Positions 16,318 through 23,985 of a stretch of 37,114 nucleotides of DNA are shown here, in pieces (the stretch's first letter is position 1; the number at the start of each line of letters is the position of its first letter). Below the pieces are notes generated by a model. That model did not search any database. It worked only from the letters and a program-made list of their open reading frames with translations, and was not told where the DNA came from. The stretch is taken from the NCBI GenBank assembly GCA_002415855.1, contig DIAS01000111.1, positions 1 to 37,114 on the forward strand, read 5' to 3'. The position numbers and the translations under genes were made by a program. This stretch comes from Bacteroidales bacterium UBA5072. Lineage in GTDB: Bacteria > Bacteroidota > Bacteroidia > Bacteroidales > UBA10428.

Positions 16318-17259
16318 ATGGATTTTAACCTTGCAGTTCAATCATTGTTCGATCGTCAGCTCAGCAACTGGGAACTGGCCGCAACAAATTTCGCCGCACT
16401 TCAAAAGATCCGGGTCAGAACGCTGGCTTTTAATGATTTTGAAATTCGCATCCAGTTCAATCCGCACCGGATCATCTCTTCATCAGCCAGGGTCGATCCG
16501 GGGTCCGTCAGCACCAGACCCTGTTTCCTGTGTGAAAAAAACAGGCCGACGGAGCAACTGGGTATCCGCTACCGGGATCAGTTCATCCTCCTTGTGAACC
16601 CTTATCCGGTATTCCAGGGGCACCTTACCATACCTGCCCTGCAACACGAACCACAGCTCATCCTCTCGTCATTCGGCAGGATGCTTGAGCTGGTCAGGGA
16701 CCTGAAGCATTATACCCTCATTTACAATGGTCCGCGTTGCGGTGCCTCGGCACCGGATCATATGCATTTCCAGGCACTGCCGGGAGGGAATCTACCCATA
16801 GAGACCGATTTTCAAAGAGGCATCCAGTGTAAACTCATCACGGAAAATCAACAGATCAGGATCTATACATGGCCGGGATACCTGCGAAACCTGATTACCC
16901 TGCAGGGAAAGGAACCCGCCGTTCTGGAATCCATGTTCCTCGAATTTTGCAGCCAGCTGAACACGGCTTTTCCCTCCGATGATGAACCCATGATGAATAT
17001 CCTGGCATGTTACCGGGAGAGCCATTATGTCATACATTTCATCCCGCGTAAACTTCACAGACCTGACCGGTATTTTGCAGCAGGGGATTCACAGCTGTTG
17101 CTGAGCCCGGCCAGTATCGACCTGGGTGGTGTCCTGATCATGCCCCGGGAGGAGGATTATCTCAAGGTTACCCATGCTGATATCTGGGATGTGTTTCAAC
17201 AGGTCTGTGTTGGTGACGATATAATTCAGTATCTTTTACAAAAACTCACCAGGATATGA
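16318..17259 (+). CDS. DUF4922 protein, HIT/GalT-like predicted nucleotidyltransferase or phosphorylase
   Basis: 313 residues, cytoplasmic. Key segments are RPCFLCEKNRP (CxxC at 69-72, a possible zinc site), DQFILLVNPYPVFQGHLTIP (as in GalT and Ap4A phosphorylase), and NGPRCGASAPDHMHFQA with H148-M-H150-F-Q152. The HxHxQ motif after GAS is that of the GalT/Ap4A-phosphorylase branch of the HIT superfamily; its second His forms a covalent nucleotidyl intermediate in those enzymes. A nucleotide-sugar phosphorylase or transferase reaction is thus likely, but the substrate is unknown. The stop overlaps the next gene by four bases (ATGA), indicating strong coupling with the SpoIID protein. Confidence 0.82.
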   Translation: MDFNLAVQSLFDRQLSNWELAATNFAALQKIRVRTLAFNDFEIRIQFNPHRIISSSARVDPGSVSTRPCFLCEKNRPTEQLGIRYRDQFILLVNPYPVFQGHLTIPALQHEPQLILSSFGRMLELVRDLKHYTLIYNGPRCGASAPDHMHFQALPGGNLPIETDFQRGIQCKLITENQQIRIYTWPGYLRNLITLQGKEPAVLESMFLEFCSQLNTAFPSDDEPMMNILACYRESHYVIHFIPRKLHRPDRYFAAGDSQLLLSPASIDLGGVLIMPREEDYLKVTHADIWDVFQQVCVGDDIIQYLLQKLTRI

Positions 17260-18590
17260 AAGCTCCGGTTATTCAGGTAGGCATACTGTCGGAAAGTGAA
17301 GTCAGATTTGAGCTGAAAGGAAGCTATTCTAACCATTCACATGGGAAGTACCTTTCCGGATCTTACACCGTTCGACTGCAAAACGGCGCATTGGAGCTGG
17401 AAACCGGCAATCAGCTGATTGTCATCGGCGAGAAACTGCTGCTTCAGCCTGATCATCCCGGAACTGACAGTTTCGTCCTGCATGAAGTAACGATTGGCAT
17501 CAACTTTCACTGGCAAAAGAAGGAGGACCAGGAATTCAGGGGAAACCTGAAGCTTCTGTCGGTTGCTGATAAGATTACTGTCATCAATGAACTTCCGGTG
17601 GAGGATTACCTGATCAGTGTGATATCCTCTGAAATGAGCGCAACCTCTTCGCTGGAGTTGCTGAAAGCACATGCTGTGATATCCCGTAGCTGGTTGCTGG
17701 CACAGATCGAGAAAGGGCTATCCGTAAGGACAGCCGGACATGAATACCAGTCAGCCTATTACAGCGATGATGAATTAATGATCTGGTATGACCGGGAAGA
17801 TCACGTTGGGTTTGATGTTTGTGCCGATGACCATTGTCAGCGTTACCAGGGAATAACGCGCGCCTCTACCACGCTGGTGGAACTGGCTGTCAGGCAAACC
17901 GAAGGTGAAGTACTGATTCATGGAAACAGGTTGTGCGATACACGCTTTTCAAAGTGCTGCGGAGGTGTTACCGAACTTTTCGGGAACACCTGGGAACCGG
18001 TGGATCATCCTTACCTGCAGCGCGTTTATGACAATGCCCGGGACATTCCTGAAGCCCATACCGATTTGACCCGTGAGGAAGATGCCCGCGCCTGGATCAT
18101 GACAAAACCTGTTGCATTTTGTAATACGACCGACAAAGATGTGCTGTGTCAGGTGTTGAATGATTACGACCAGACGACACATGATTTTTATCGCTGGAAT
18201 ATCAGCTATGCAGCACCGGAATTGGGAGAATTAATAAAAAGCCGCATAGGCATCGATTTCGGAGTTATCCGCGATCTGGTGCCGATGGAGCGGGGCGTAT
18301 CAGGCAGGATAATCAGGCTTAAGATCGTTGGCGCAAACAAAACCATGATCATCGGAAAGGAACTGGAGATCAGAAAGGCATTGTCCGCGACGCATCTGTA
18401 CAGTTCTGCCTTTGTGGTGGAGAAAACCGGAACGGGAGAATCGTGCCGTTTTGTCCTGCATGGGGCAGGGTGGGGACATGGGGTAGGACTTTGCCAGATC
18501 GGAGCCGCTGTAATGGGTGCAAAAGGATACCGTTACAGGGATATCCTGCTGCATTATTTCAGGGGAGCGGAGTTGGAGAGGAGGTATTAG
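17256..18590 (+). CDS. SpoIID/LytB-domain protein without signal peptide (lytic transglycosylase-like)
   Basis: 444 residues. The SpoIID domain spans about 105-435: INELPVEDYLISVISSEMS, with E126 aligned to the catalytic glutamate of SpoIID, then AHAVISRSW, FSKCCGGVTELFGNTWEP, and GAGWGHGVGLCQIGAAVMGAKGYRYRDIL at the C-terminus. SpoIID cuts stripped glycan strands, leaving anhydroMurNAc ends. Here the N-terminus (MKAPVIQVGILSESEVRFEL) is a beta-domain with no signal peptide or membrane helix, so the protein appears cytoplasmic. That is odd for a wall enzyme and suggests action on imported glycan fragments. Two sequence positions worth noting are the vicinal cysteines of KCCGG. Translationally coupled to DUF4922. 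Confidence 0.88.
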   Translation: MKAPVIQVGILSESEVRFELKGSYSNHSHGKYLSGSYTVRLQNGALELETGNQLIVIGEKLLLQPDHPGTDSFVLHEVTIGINFHWQKKEDQEFRGNLKLLSVADKITVINELPVEDYLISVISSEMSATSSLELLKAHAVISRSWLLAQIEKGLSVRTAGHEYQSAYYSDDELMIWYDREDHVGFDVCADDHCQRYQGITRASTTLVELAVRQTEGEVLIHGNRLCDTRFSKCCGGVTELFGNTWEPVDHPYLQRVYDNARDIPEAHTDLTREEDARAWIMTKPVAFCNTTDKDVLCQVLNDYDQTTHDFYRWNISYAAPELGELIKSRIGIDFGVIRDLVPMERGVSGRIIRLKIVGANKTMIIGKELEIRKALSATHLYSSAFVVEKTGTGESCRFVLHGAGWGHGVGLCQIGAAVMGAKGYRYRDILLHYFRGAELERRY

Positions 18591-18630
18591 ACGGTCAGGC
18601 CGTTAGGGTATTGTATAGCTTATAAACTGC

Positions 18631-18702
18631 AACAATCACAACAATCACAATAATCACAACAATCACAACAATCACAACAAACATAACAACCACAACAATC
18701 CC
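18631..18702 (+). repeat. Eight tandem copies of a 9-base repeat abutting the ampG start codon
   Basis: Units of consensus AACAATCAC occupy 18631-18702 with no gaps, the last ending directly against the ATG at 18703. Copies 1, 2, 4 and 5 are identical; copies 3, 6, 7 and 8 differ by one to three bases. The tract is free of G, so the mRNA leader would be unstructured. Its frame is open with the ATG (Asn-Asn-His repeats) but has no start codon after a TAG at 18616-18618. It may tune translation, and copy number may vary by slippage. Confidence 0.85.
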
Positions 18703-20385
18703 ATGACCACCACTTCTCAAGGCGTAAACCGAAATCCCTGGGCATGGATCCCGACACTCTACCTCTACCAGGGTATTCCGTACAGTATTGTCATGACAAC
18801 CTCGGGCCTGATCTACAAGACCATGGGAATTTCAGTGGCAGCCCTGGCATTCTGGACCAGCCTGCTTTACCTGCCCTGGGCTATCAAGCCTTTGTGGAGC
18901 CCTTATGTTGAGGTAGTTTCCACCAAGCGCAACTGGATCATCATAACCCAGTTGCTGCTGGGATTTTCTTTTATCGTGGCAGGATCGGTGATGCCGCTGA
19001 CATTCTTCTTTCCACTGACCGTGGCACTTTTTGCCTTCGTTGCTATTTCATCCGCAAGTCACGATATTGCTGCCGACGGGTTTTACATGCACGCGCTCGA
19101 CCAGCATAAGCAGGCCTTCTTTGTAGGGATACGGAGCACTTTCTACCGGATTGCCATGCTGACAGCCATGGGCGCACTTCCGCTGATTGCAGGGCTTATC
19201 CAGGAGAAGACGGGACTTCCCCCGGTCACCCTGCAGGTAAAGGCAGTGCCTGCGGATCAATATTTGCCTGATGTGGCACCTGAACCGGCAGCTGCTGTTT
19301 CGGGAAGATCCGCCGGTATTTTTCTTTACCCGGGCGAGGTCAGGGTTCCGATATTTCAGAAAGGTATCTCGGAGATCGACACTGCACTTGCCTGGATCTC
19401 ACTCTCAGCGCCACCCTCACCCGGCGAAAAGATTGTGCTCAACCTTACGCATAAATCGGGGAGCAGGGACCTGAAGCTGGCAAAAAACCAGTCGGGAAGA
19501 TTCGAATTCACGGAGGCAAACTGGAACAAACCGGTAATAGTAGTCTTTACCGTAGACCATAATCTGGAGCGTTCCGCCTCTGCCGTATACAGAATAACTG
19601 CCGGCAATATTGCTTTCAGCTGGACTGTTTCGCTCGGCATACTGGGAGTATTCCTGTTATTGCTTGGCCTTTATCATAAGTTCATGCTACCCTATCCACG
19701 CGAGGCCAAGGCTGCCGAGTCTGTGAACCTGAGGGTATACGGGGATGTTTTCGTGTCCTTCTTCCGTAAACCTGGAATTATCGCGGCACTGCTTTTCTTT
19801 TTGCTCTACCGCTTTGGCGAATCACAATCCATTAAAATTGCTACCCCCTTCCTGGTCGATTCACGCGCCAGCGGGGGAATTGGACTCACATCAGCCCAGT
19901 ATGGTATTGCCTATGGCACCATTGGCATGCTGGCGCTCACCGTGGGCGGAATACTCGGGGGATTATGTGCTGCAAAATACGGACTTAGAAAGCTGATCTG
20001 GCTGATGGCACTCAGCATGAACCTTCCGAACCTGGGATTGCTTTATATTGCTTATACACAGCCTTTGCCAGGTGATATTGCCGTGTATGGAGCCATTATC
20101 CTGGAGCAGTTTGGCTATGGGTTTGGCTTTACCGCATATATGCTTTATATGCTTTATTTTGTGGGTGACAGCAAGTACAAAACTGCTGAATATGCCATTG
20201 GAACATCCCTGATGGCCCTGGGAATGATGCTCCCGGGAATGATGTCGGGTTATGTGGAGGAATGGCTTGGTTACCAGCACTTCTTTGTCTATGTCATGCT
20301 CTGTACCCTTCCCGGGATGCTGATCATACCCTTCCTGAAAATCGATCCGGCCTTCGGGATTAAGAAAGTGAAAAATGAGAAATGA
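18703..20385 (+). CDS. ampG: AmpG-type muropeptide permease (MFS) with a large periplasmic insert
   Basis: 560 residues. MFS transporter of the AmpG branch: PTLYLYQGIPYSIV at the first helix, YLPWAIKPLWSPYVE after the second, and SSASHDIAADGFYMHAL near 117-131, which matches the AmpG D-I-A-x-D motif. AmpG imports GlcNAc-anhydroMurNAc peptides across the inner membrane. Residues about 171-304, between helices 5 and 6, form a soluble beta-rich domain (FLYPGEVRVPIFQKG, IVLNLTHKSG, WNKPVIVVFTVDHNLERSASAVYRI) with Calx-beta or Ig-like character; standard AmpG has only a short loop there, and the topology places the insert in the periplasm. The C-terminal end (KKVKNEK) is written in a 7-base repeat that runs on towards the next gene. 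Confidence 0.85.
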   Translation: MTTTSQGVNRNPWAWIPTLYLYQGIPYSIVMTTSGLIYKTMGISVAALAFWTSLLYLPWAIKPLWSPYVEVVSTKRNWIIITQLLLGFSFIVAGSVMPLTFFFPLTVALFAFVAISSASHDIAADGFYMHALDQHKQAFFVGIRSTFYRIAMLTAMGALPLIAGLIQEKTGLPPVTLQVKAVPADQYLPDVAPEPAAAVSGRSAGIFLYPGEVRVPIFQKGISEIDTALAWISLSAPPSPGEKIVLNLTHKSGSRDLKLAKNQSGRFEFTEANWNKPVIVVFTVDHNLERSASAVYRITAGNIAFSWTVSLGILGVFLLLLGLYHKFMLPYPREAKAAESVNLRVYGDVFVSFFRKPGIIAALLFFLLYRFGESQSIKIATPFLVDSRASGGIGLTSAQYGIAYGTIGMLALTVGGILGGLCAAKYGLRKLIWLMALSMNLPNLGLLYIAYTQPLPGDIAVYGAIILEQFGYGFGFTAYMLYMLYFVGDSKYKTAEYAIGTSLMALGMMLPGMMSGYVEEWLGYQHFFVYVMLCTLPGMLIIPFLKIDPAFGIKKVKNEK

Positions 20386-20409
20386 AAAATGAATAGTGAA
20401 AGGTGAATT
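20368..20409 (+). repeat. Six tandem heptamers across the ampG stop codon
   Basis: Units of the form [AG]TGAAAA (gtgaaaa, atgagaa, atgaaaa, atgaata, gtgaaag, gtgaatt) run from inside the last ampG codons, over its TGA (20383-20385), to five bases before the glycosidase ATG. Because seven is not a multiple of three, gain or loss of a unit before the stop would change the ampG C-terminus, and after it the spacing to the next gene. Confidence 0.6.
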
Positions 20410-20413
20410 AATA

Positions 20414-21913
20414 ATGAGAGTGATCGCTGTTGTACTCCTGCTCATTGTCATTTTGTTCCCTGTTGAGTCACAGAGCTGCCCGAAGCACGAAATGCGCGCA
20501 GTATGGATTGCCACGGTTGAAAATATTGACTGGCCTTCAAAGCCTTCCTTACCCGTTGGAGAGCAGAAGCAGGAGATGATGGAATTACTCGACCTGGCCA
20601 GGAAATTCAACCTGAACACGGTTGTTCTGCAGATAAGGCCGGCTTCAGATGCATTCTATCCTTCAGGCCTGGAGCCCTGGTCGTATTGGCTCACGGGACG
20701 ACAGGGCAGTGCCCCCGAGCCTTATTATGACCCGTTGGAATTTACGATCAAAGAGTGCCGCAAACGCGGCCTGGCCATACATGTCTGGTTAAACCCTTAC
20801 CGGGCACTAAGAGACACTGCTTTTCATGAAACTGCCATGAATCATGTCAGCAATACGCATCCCGACTGGCTTGTTACCTACGGATCTGTGAAATACCTTG
20901 ATCCTGGTCTGCCACAAACGCGGGACCATCTTGCACAGGTTGTCAGTGATGTAGTGAGGCGCTACGATATCGATGCAGTGCATATGGACGACTATTTTTA
21001 TCCGTACAGGATTTCAGGCCTTGCGTTTCCCGATGACAGTTCGTTTGCAGCATACCATGGAGAGTACACTCCGGATCATCGCGATGACTGGCGAAGGAAC
21101 AATACAGAATTGATTATAAAACAGTTACACGACAGTATCCGAGCCATTAAACCTTACGTGGAATTCGGAATAGCACCTTTTGGGGTCTGGAGGAACGCTG
21201 ACCGGGATTCAACAGGCTCAGCCACAAGGGCTGGTCAGACTAATTATGATGATCTGTATGCGGATGTTTTAAAATGGCAGAAGGAAGGATGGATAGATTA
21301 TCTGGCTCCGCAACTGTACTGGCATATTGGTATGCCGGTGGCTGATTACAAAATACTTGCCGAATGGTGGAACCGGCATATCTCCGGATGCAAACTCTAT
21401 ATCGGGCACGGCATCTACCGGCTCAATCCTGAATCACAAACTGAGGCATGGCGCACACCTGATGAGCTTATTAATCAGATAAGGCTTAACAGGAACCTGC
21501 AAAACATCACCGGCAGCATCTTTTACAGCGCCAAATTCCTGCGCAGCAATCCTCTCGGACTCATGCAGAACCTTACAAGTGAATTATACCGTTACCAGGC
21601 ACTTCAGCCTGTCAACACCCATGCAATACCTATTATTGCTGGATTGCCATCAGATGCCGCAATGAACCGGAAGCTGTTCAGCATTAATTTGTCCTGGGTG
21701 GAAGGCCCTAACACCAGAAGCTTTGTCATCTACAGGTTCAGGAAGGGCGAGCCCGCTGATTTTTCCGATCCTGCGAATATCTTCAACGTAACTTCATCAA
21801 CATCCCTGAGTTTAAAATCGGGCAAAGCTACCCGGCCAAAGCGTTATGCTTATGCAATAACAGCCTTAAGTCCCACAAATATTGAAACGGAAGCCGTTTA
21901 CTTCGTGAAGTAA
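20414..21913 (+). CDS. Exported GHL10 (family 10-like, YngK/DUF187-type) glycoside hydrolase
   Basis: 499 residues from ATG 20414, whose product starts with a signal peptide (MRVIAVVLLLIVILFPVESQS); an in-frame GTG at 20396 lies in the repeat and is less likely. The GHL10 barrel is clear: EMRAVWIATVENIDWPS, NLNTVVLQIRPASDAFYPSGLEPWS, LAIHVWLNPYRA, YDIDAVHMDDYFYPY, and WIDYLAPQLYWH. The final 90 residues resemble a fibronectin-III-like tail (INLSWVEGPNTRSFVIYRF ... KRYAYAITALS). Related proteins are thought to act on peptidoglycan or cell-wall glycans; substrate is not proven. 28 bases after ampG, so likely co-transcribed and supplying AmpG with substrate. Confidence 0.9.
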   Translation: MRVIAVVLLLIVILFPVESQSCPKHEMRAVWIATVENIDWPSKPSLPVGEQKQEMMELLDLARKFNLNTVVLQIRPASDAFYPSGLEPWSYWLTGRQGSAPEPYYDPLEFTIKECRKRGLAIHVWLNPYRALRDTAFHETAMNHVSNTHPDWLVTYGSVKYLDPGLPQTRDHLAQVVSDVVRRYDIDAVHMDDYFYPYRISGLAFPDDSSFAAYHGEYTPDHRDDWRRNNTELIIKQLHDSIRAIKPYVEFGIAPFGVWRNADRDSTGSATRAGQTNYDDLYADVLKWQKEGWIDYLAPQLYWHIGMPVADYKILAEWWNRHISGCKLYIGHGIYRLNPESQTEAWRTPDELINQIRLNRNLQNITGSIFYSAKFLRSNPLGLMQNLTSELYRYQALQPVNTHAIPIIAGLPSDAAMNRKLFSINLSWVEGPNTRSFVIYRFRKGEPADFSDPANIFNVTSSTSLSLKSGKATRPKRYAYAITALSPTNIETEAVYFVK

Positions 21914-22074
21914 GTATTTGCTGTTGTCATACATCTTCACAAAATGCATTTTCATCAAAATTCCGGTCCTGCTCATAAACATTTTATGACATTTGTCATG
22001 GATTTTACGTTCAATTGTTTGACAAACCTGAACGACTTGTATTCAACATCCAAACATTCAAATCCTTATCTGAA

Positions 22075-22581
22075 ATGAAAAACTATTGTAATCGTATTCA
22101 AGACTCTTCCTGTATTACTGAATTTGAAAAGCACAGGCTGCAGGCAAAGGATGCAATGATTTCGCGCTTCTGCAGAAAAAATGTGGAGCTGAATCCGCTT
22201 GAAAGGGCCATTGTGAATGAATCTGACAGAAATGTGCTGGCGTATATTTCGGAACATTTAAATCTGAAAGTAAATGCCAGAAGCATCATTCTTACCACTT
22301 CCCGTTATTCCTACCTCGATAACGTTGATTTTGATAATGTGAGGGCTATCGTTAACCTGGAGCAATCCAGTGGGACCGTGATGACTGATAAACTGCTCAA
22401 AGCGGTAAACACGCTGTTACCTGATGCAGGTATCTATATCGGATTATCTCACGAGGTCCTTGATTCTATTGCTATTTGTGAGATTTTCATCAGCAATGGA
22501 TTTGAAATAATAGACATTACCACCATCAATCGTTCCTTGTATTTTACTGTCATGAAGACCGGCACGACTGCGCTGTGTTAA
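22075..22581 (+). CDS. Small protein of unknown function
   Basis: 168 residues from ATG 22075; an in-frame TTG at 22015 would add 20 residues. Not firmly recognised. The C-terminal half has alternating strands and helices (ARSIILTTSRYSYLD, VRAIVNLEQSSG, MTDKLLKAVNTLLPDAGIYIGLSHEVLD, YFTVMKTG). The line 'IVNL ... K.L.AVN.LLP..G.YIG' is reminiscent of the N-terminal accessory region found on Bacteroidota exopolysaccharide sugar transferases, which looks like a decayed methyltransferase-type Rossmann fold. There is no signal peptide. It has 160 bases upstream and 154 downstream free of genes, so it is probably transcribed on its own. Confidence 0.55.
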   Translation: MKNYCNRIQDSSCITEFEKHRLQAKDAMISRFCRKNVELNPLERAIVNESDRNVLAYISEHLNLKVNARSIILTTSRYSYLDNVDFDNVRAIVNLEQSSGTVMTDKLLKAVNTLLPDAGIYIGLSHEVLDSIAICEIFISNGFEIIDITTINRSLYFTVMKTGTTALC

Positions 22582-22735
22582 GGATAACACGGATCCCGTC
22601 ATCATGCTGAAATAAAAACAAAGCCGGAGGGTTCACCAATAGCTTTTGAAATATTATTTATGTAGTATCTTCACAAAGTATTGCGGCTACCGAATTCGGA
22701 CGGTGTATTGCATATTATTATTATGGATTGATGAC

Positions 22736-23881
22736 ATGAATCCACGACGGGAGTTTTTAAAATGCTTTGGTCTGGTTGCAGGGGGCACCTGTGTATCTTT
22801 TGATTATTCTTCGCTTCATGCCGTGAATTACAGGCAGCAAAGCAGGGGCAAAAAAGGTGGGATGGTGCTCCGTTTTGAACCTTATGACCTGCAGTTACGG
22901 CATGTTTTTACCATTGCATCAGGATCGAGGACGATTACTCCGGTAATGCTCACCAGCATCACCTGGGAGGATGAGGTTGGTTATGGCGAAGCCTCCATGC
23001 CACCGTACCTGGGCGAGTCGCACACCACAGCACATGATTTTCTTTCGAAAGTTGACCTTTCGCAATTTAGCAGCCCATTCCTGGTCGAGGATATCCTGCA
23101 TTACATCGAAGGGATAGCCCCGGGCAACTATGCAGCCAAGGCCTCGGTTGACATTGCCCTGCATGACCTGGCAGGCAAGCTCATGCAGCAGCCCTGGCAT
23201 CGCATCTGGGGACTCAATCCGGAGCATGCTCCTGAAAGCTCGTATACCATCGGGTTAGATATACCCGAGGTGGTCAGGAAGAAGACCGAAGAAGCTTCTT
23301 CGTTTAAGATCCTGAAAGTAAAGCTTGGCGGAGGAAATGACAGGGAGATGATCGAGGCGGTAAGGTCGGTCACCCGTGTTCCACTGGGCGTGGATGTGAA
23401 CCAGGGTTGGAAAGACAGGATCCAGGCGCTTGAGATGATACACTGGCTGCATGAACAGGGTGTTGTATACATTGAACAACCCATGCCCAGGACAGCAGTG
23501 GATGATATCGCCCGGATCACCGTTGATAGTCCCATTCCTGTGATCGCCGATGAGGCCGTTCAGGTGCCTTCCGATGTGAATAAGGTTCAGGGCGTTTATA
23601 GCGGTATTAATATCAAGCTGATGAAATGCGGGGGATTACGGGCAGCCTATATCATGGCAGGCATGGCCAGGGCGCTTGGAATGAAAGTGATGATCGGCTG
23701 TATGACAGAAACATCTTGTGCGGTAACAGCTGCGGCGCAGCTTTCACCGCTGGCCGACTGGGCTGATCTCGACGGGAACCTGCTGATCAGTAATGATGTA
23801 TTTGAAGGAGTGAAGATCTCAGATGGGAAAGTTATCATACCTGATTTGCCTGGAATTGGGGTAAGGAAAATCAGGAGTTGA
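22736..23881 (+). CDS. Dipeptide epimerase (L-Ala-D/L-Glu type, enolase superfamily) with Tat signal
   Basis: 381 residues from ATG 22736. The N-terminus NPRREFLKCFGLVAGG is a twin-arginine signal. The enolase-superfamily active site is complete: K194-V-K196 (KxK), metal ligands D220 (VDVN), E247 (IEQP) and D272 (ADEA), and K297 (KLMK). WADLDG near 342-347 is the dipeptide-epimerase specificity motif. Such enzymes interconvert L-Ala-D-Glu and L-Ala-L-Glu so that peptidases can digest wall peptides, which fits the neighbouring salvage genes. Family members such as E. coli YcjG are cytoplasmic; export by Tat is unusual. Start chosen because upstream codons would place 30 residues before the RR motif. 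Confidence 0.88.
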   Translation: MNPRREFLKCFGLVAGGTCVSFDYSSLHAVNYRQQSRGKKGGMVLRFEPYDLQLRHVFTIASGSRTITPVMLTSITWEDEVGYGEASMPPYLGESHTTAHDFLSKVDLSQFSSPFLVEDILHYIEGIAPGNYAAKASVDIALHDLAGKLMQQPWHRIWGLNPEHAPESSYTIGLDIPEVVRKKTEEASSFKILKVKLGGGNDREMIEAVRSVTRVPLGVDVNQGWKDRIQALEMIHWLHEQGVVYIEQPMPRTAVDDIARITVDSPIPVIADEAVQVPSDVNKVQGVYSGINIKLMKCGGLRAAYIMAGMARALGMKVMIGCMTETSCAVTAAAQLSPLADWADLDGNLLISNDVFEGVKISDGKVIIPDLPGIGVRKIRS

Positions 23882-23893
23882 CCTTGACAAGGG

Positions 23894-23965
23894 CTTCGAC
23901 TCCGCTCAGCCTGACCAGCGCGTCATCCTGAGCGGATCAGTCTGTCATCCTGAGCGGAGTCGAAG
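23894..23965. repeat. Palindromic intergenic repeat (REP-like), copy 1
   Basis: CTTCGACTCCGCTCAG (23894-23909) is perfectly inverted at 23950-23965, with a partial third copy (GTCATCCTGAGCGGA, from 23922) between them in the same orientation as the second arm. The unit GTCATCCTGAGCGGAGTCGAAGGA is a dispersed palindromic repeat I recall from many bacterial genomes. A diverged second locus lies at 35546-35649. It could fold into a strong hairpin and act as a terminator for the epimerase gene. Confidence 0.8.
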
Positions 23966-23985
23966 GATAATCATTAAACATTTGT

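Noticed and set aside
18631..18702. CRISPR-like array
   Set aside because: Units are 9 bases, directly adjacent, with no spacers and no cas genes.
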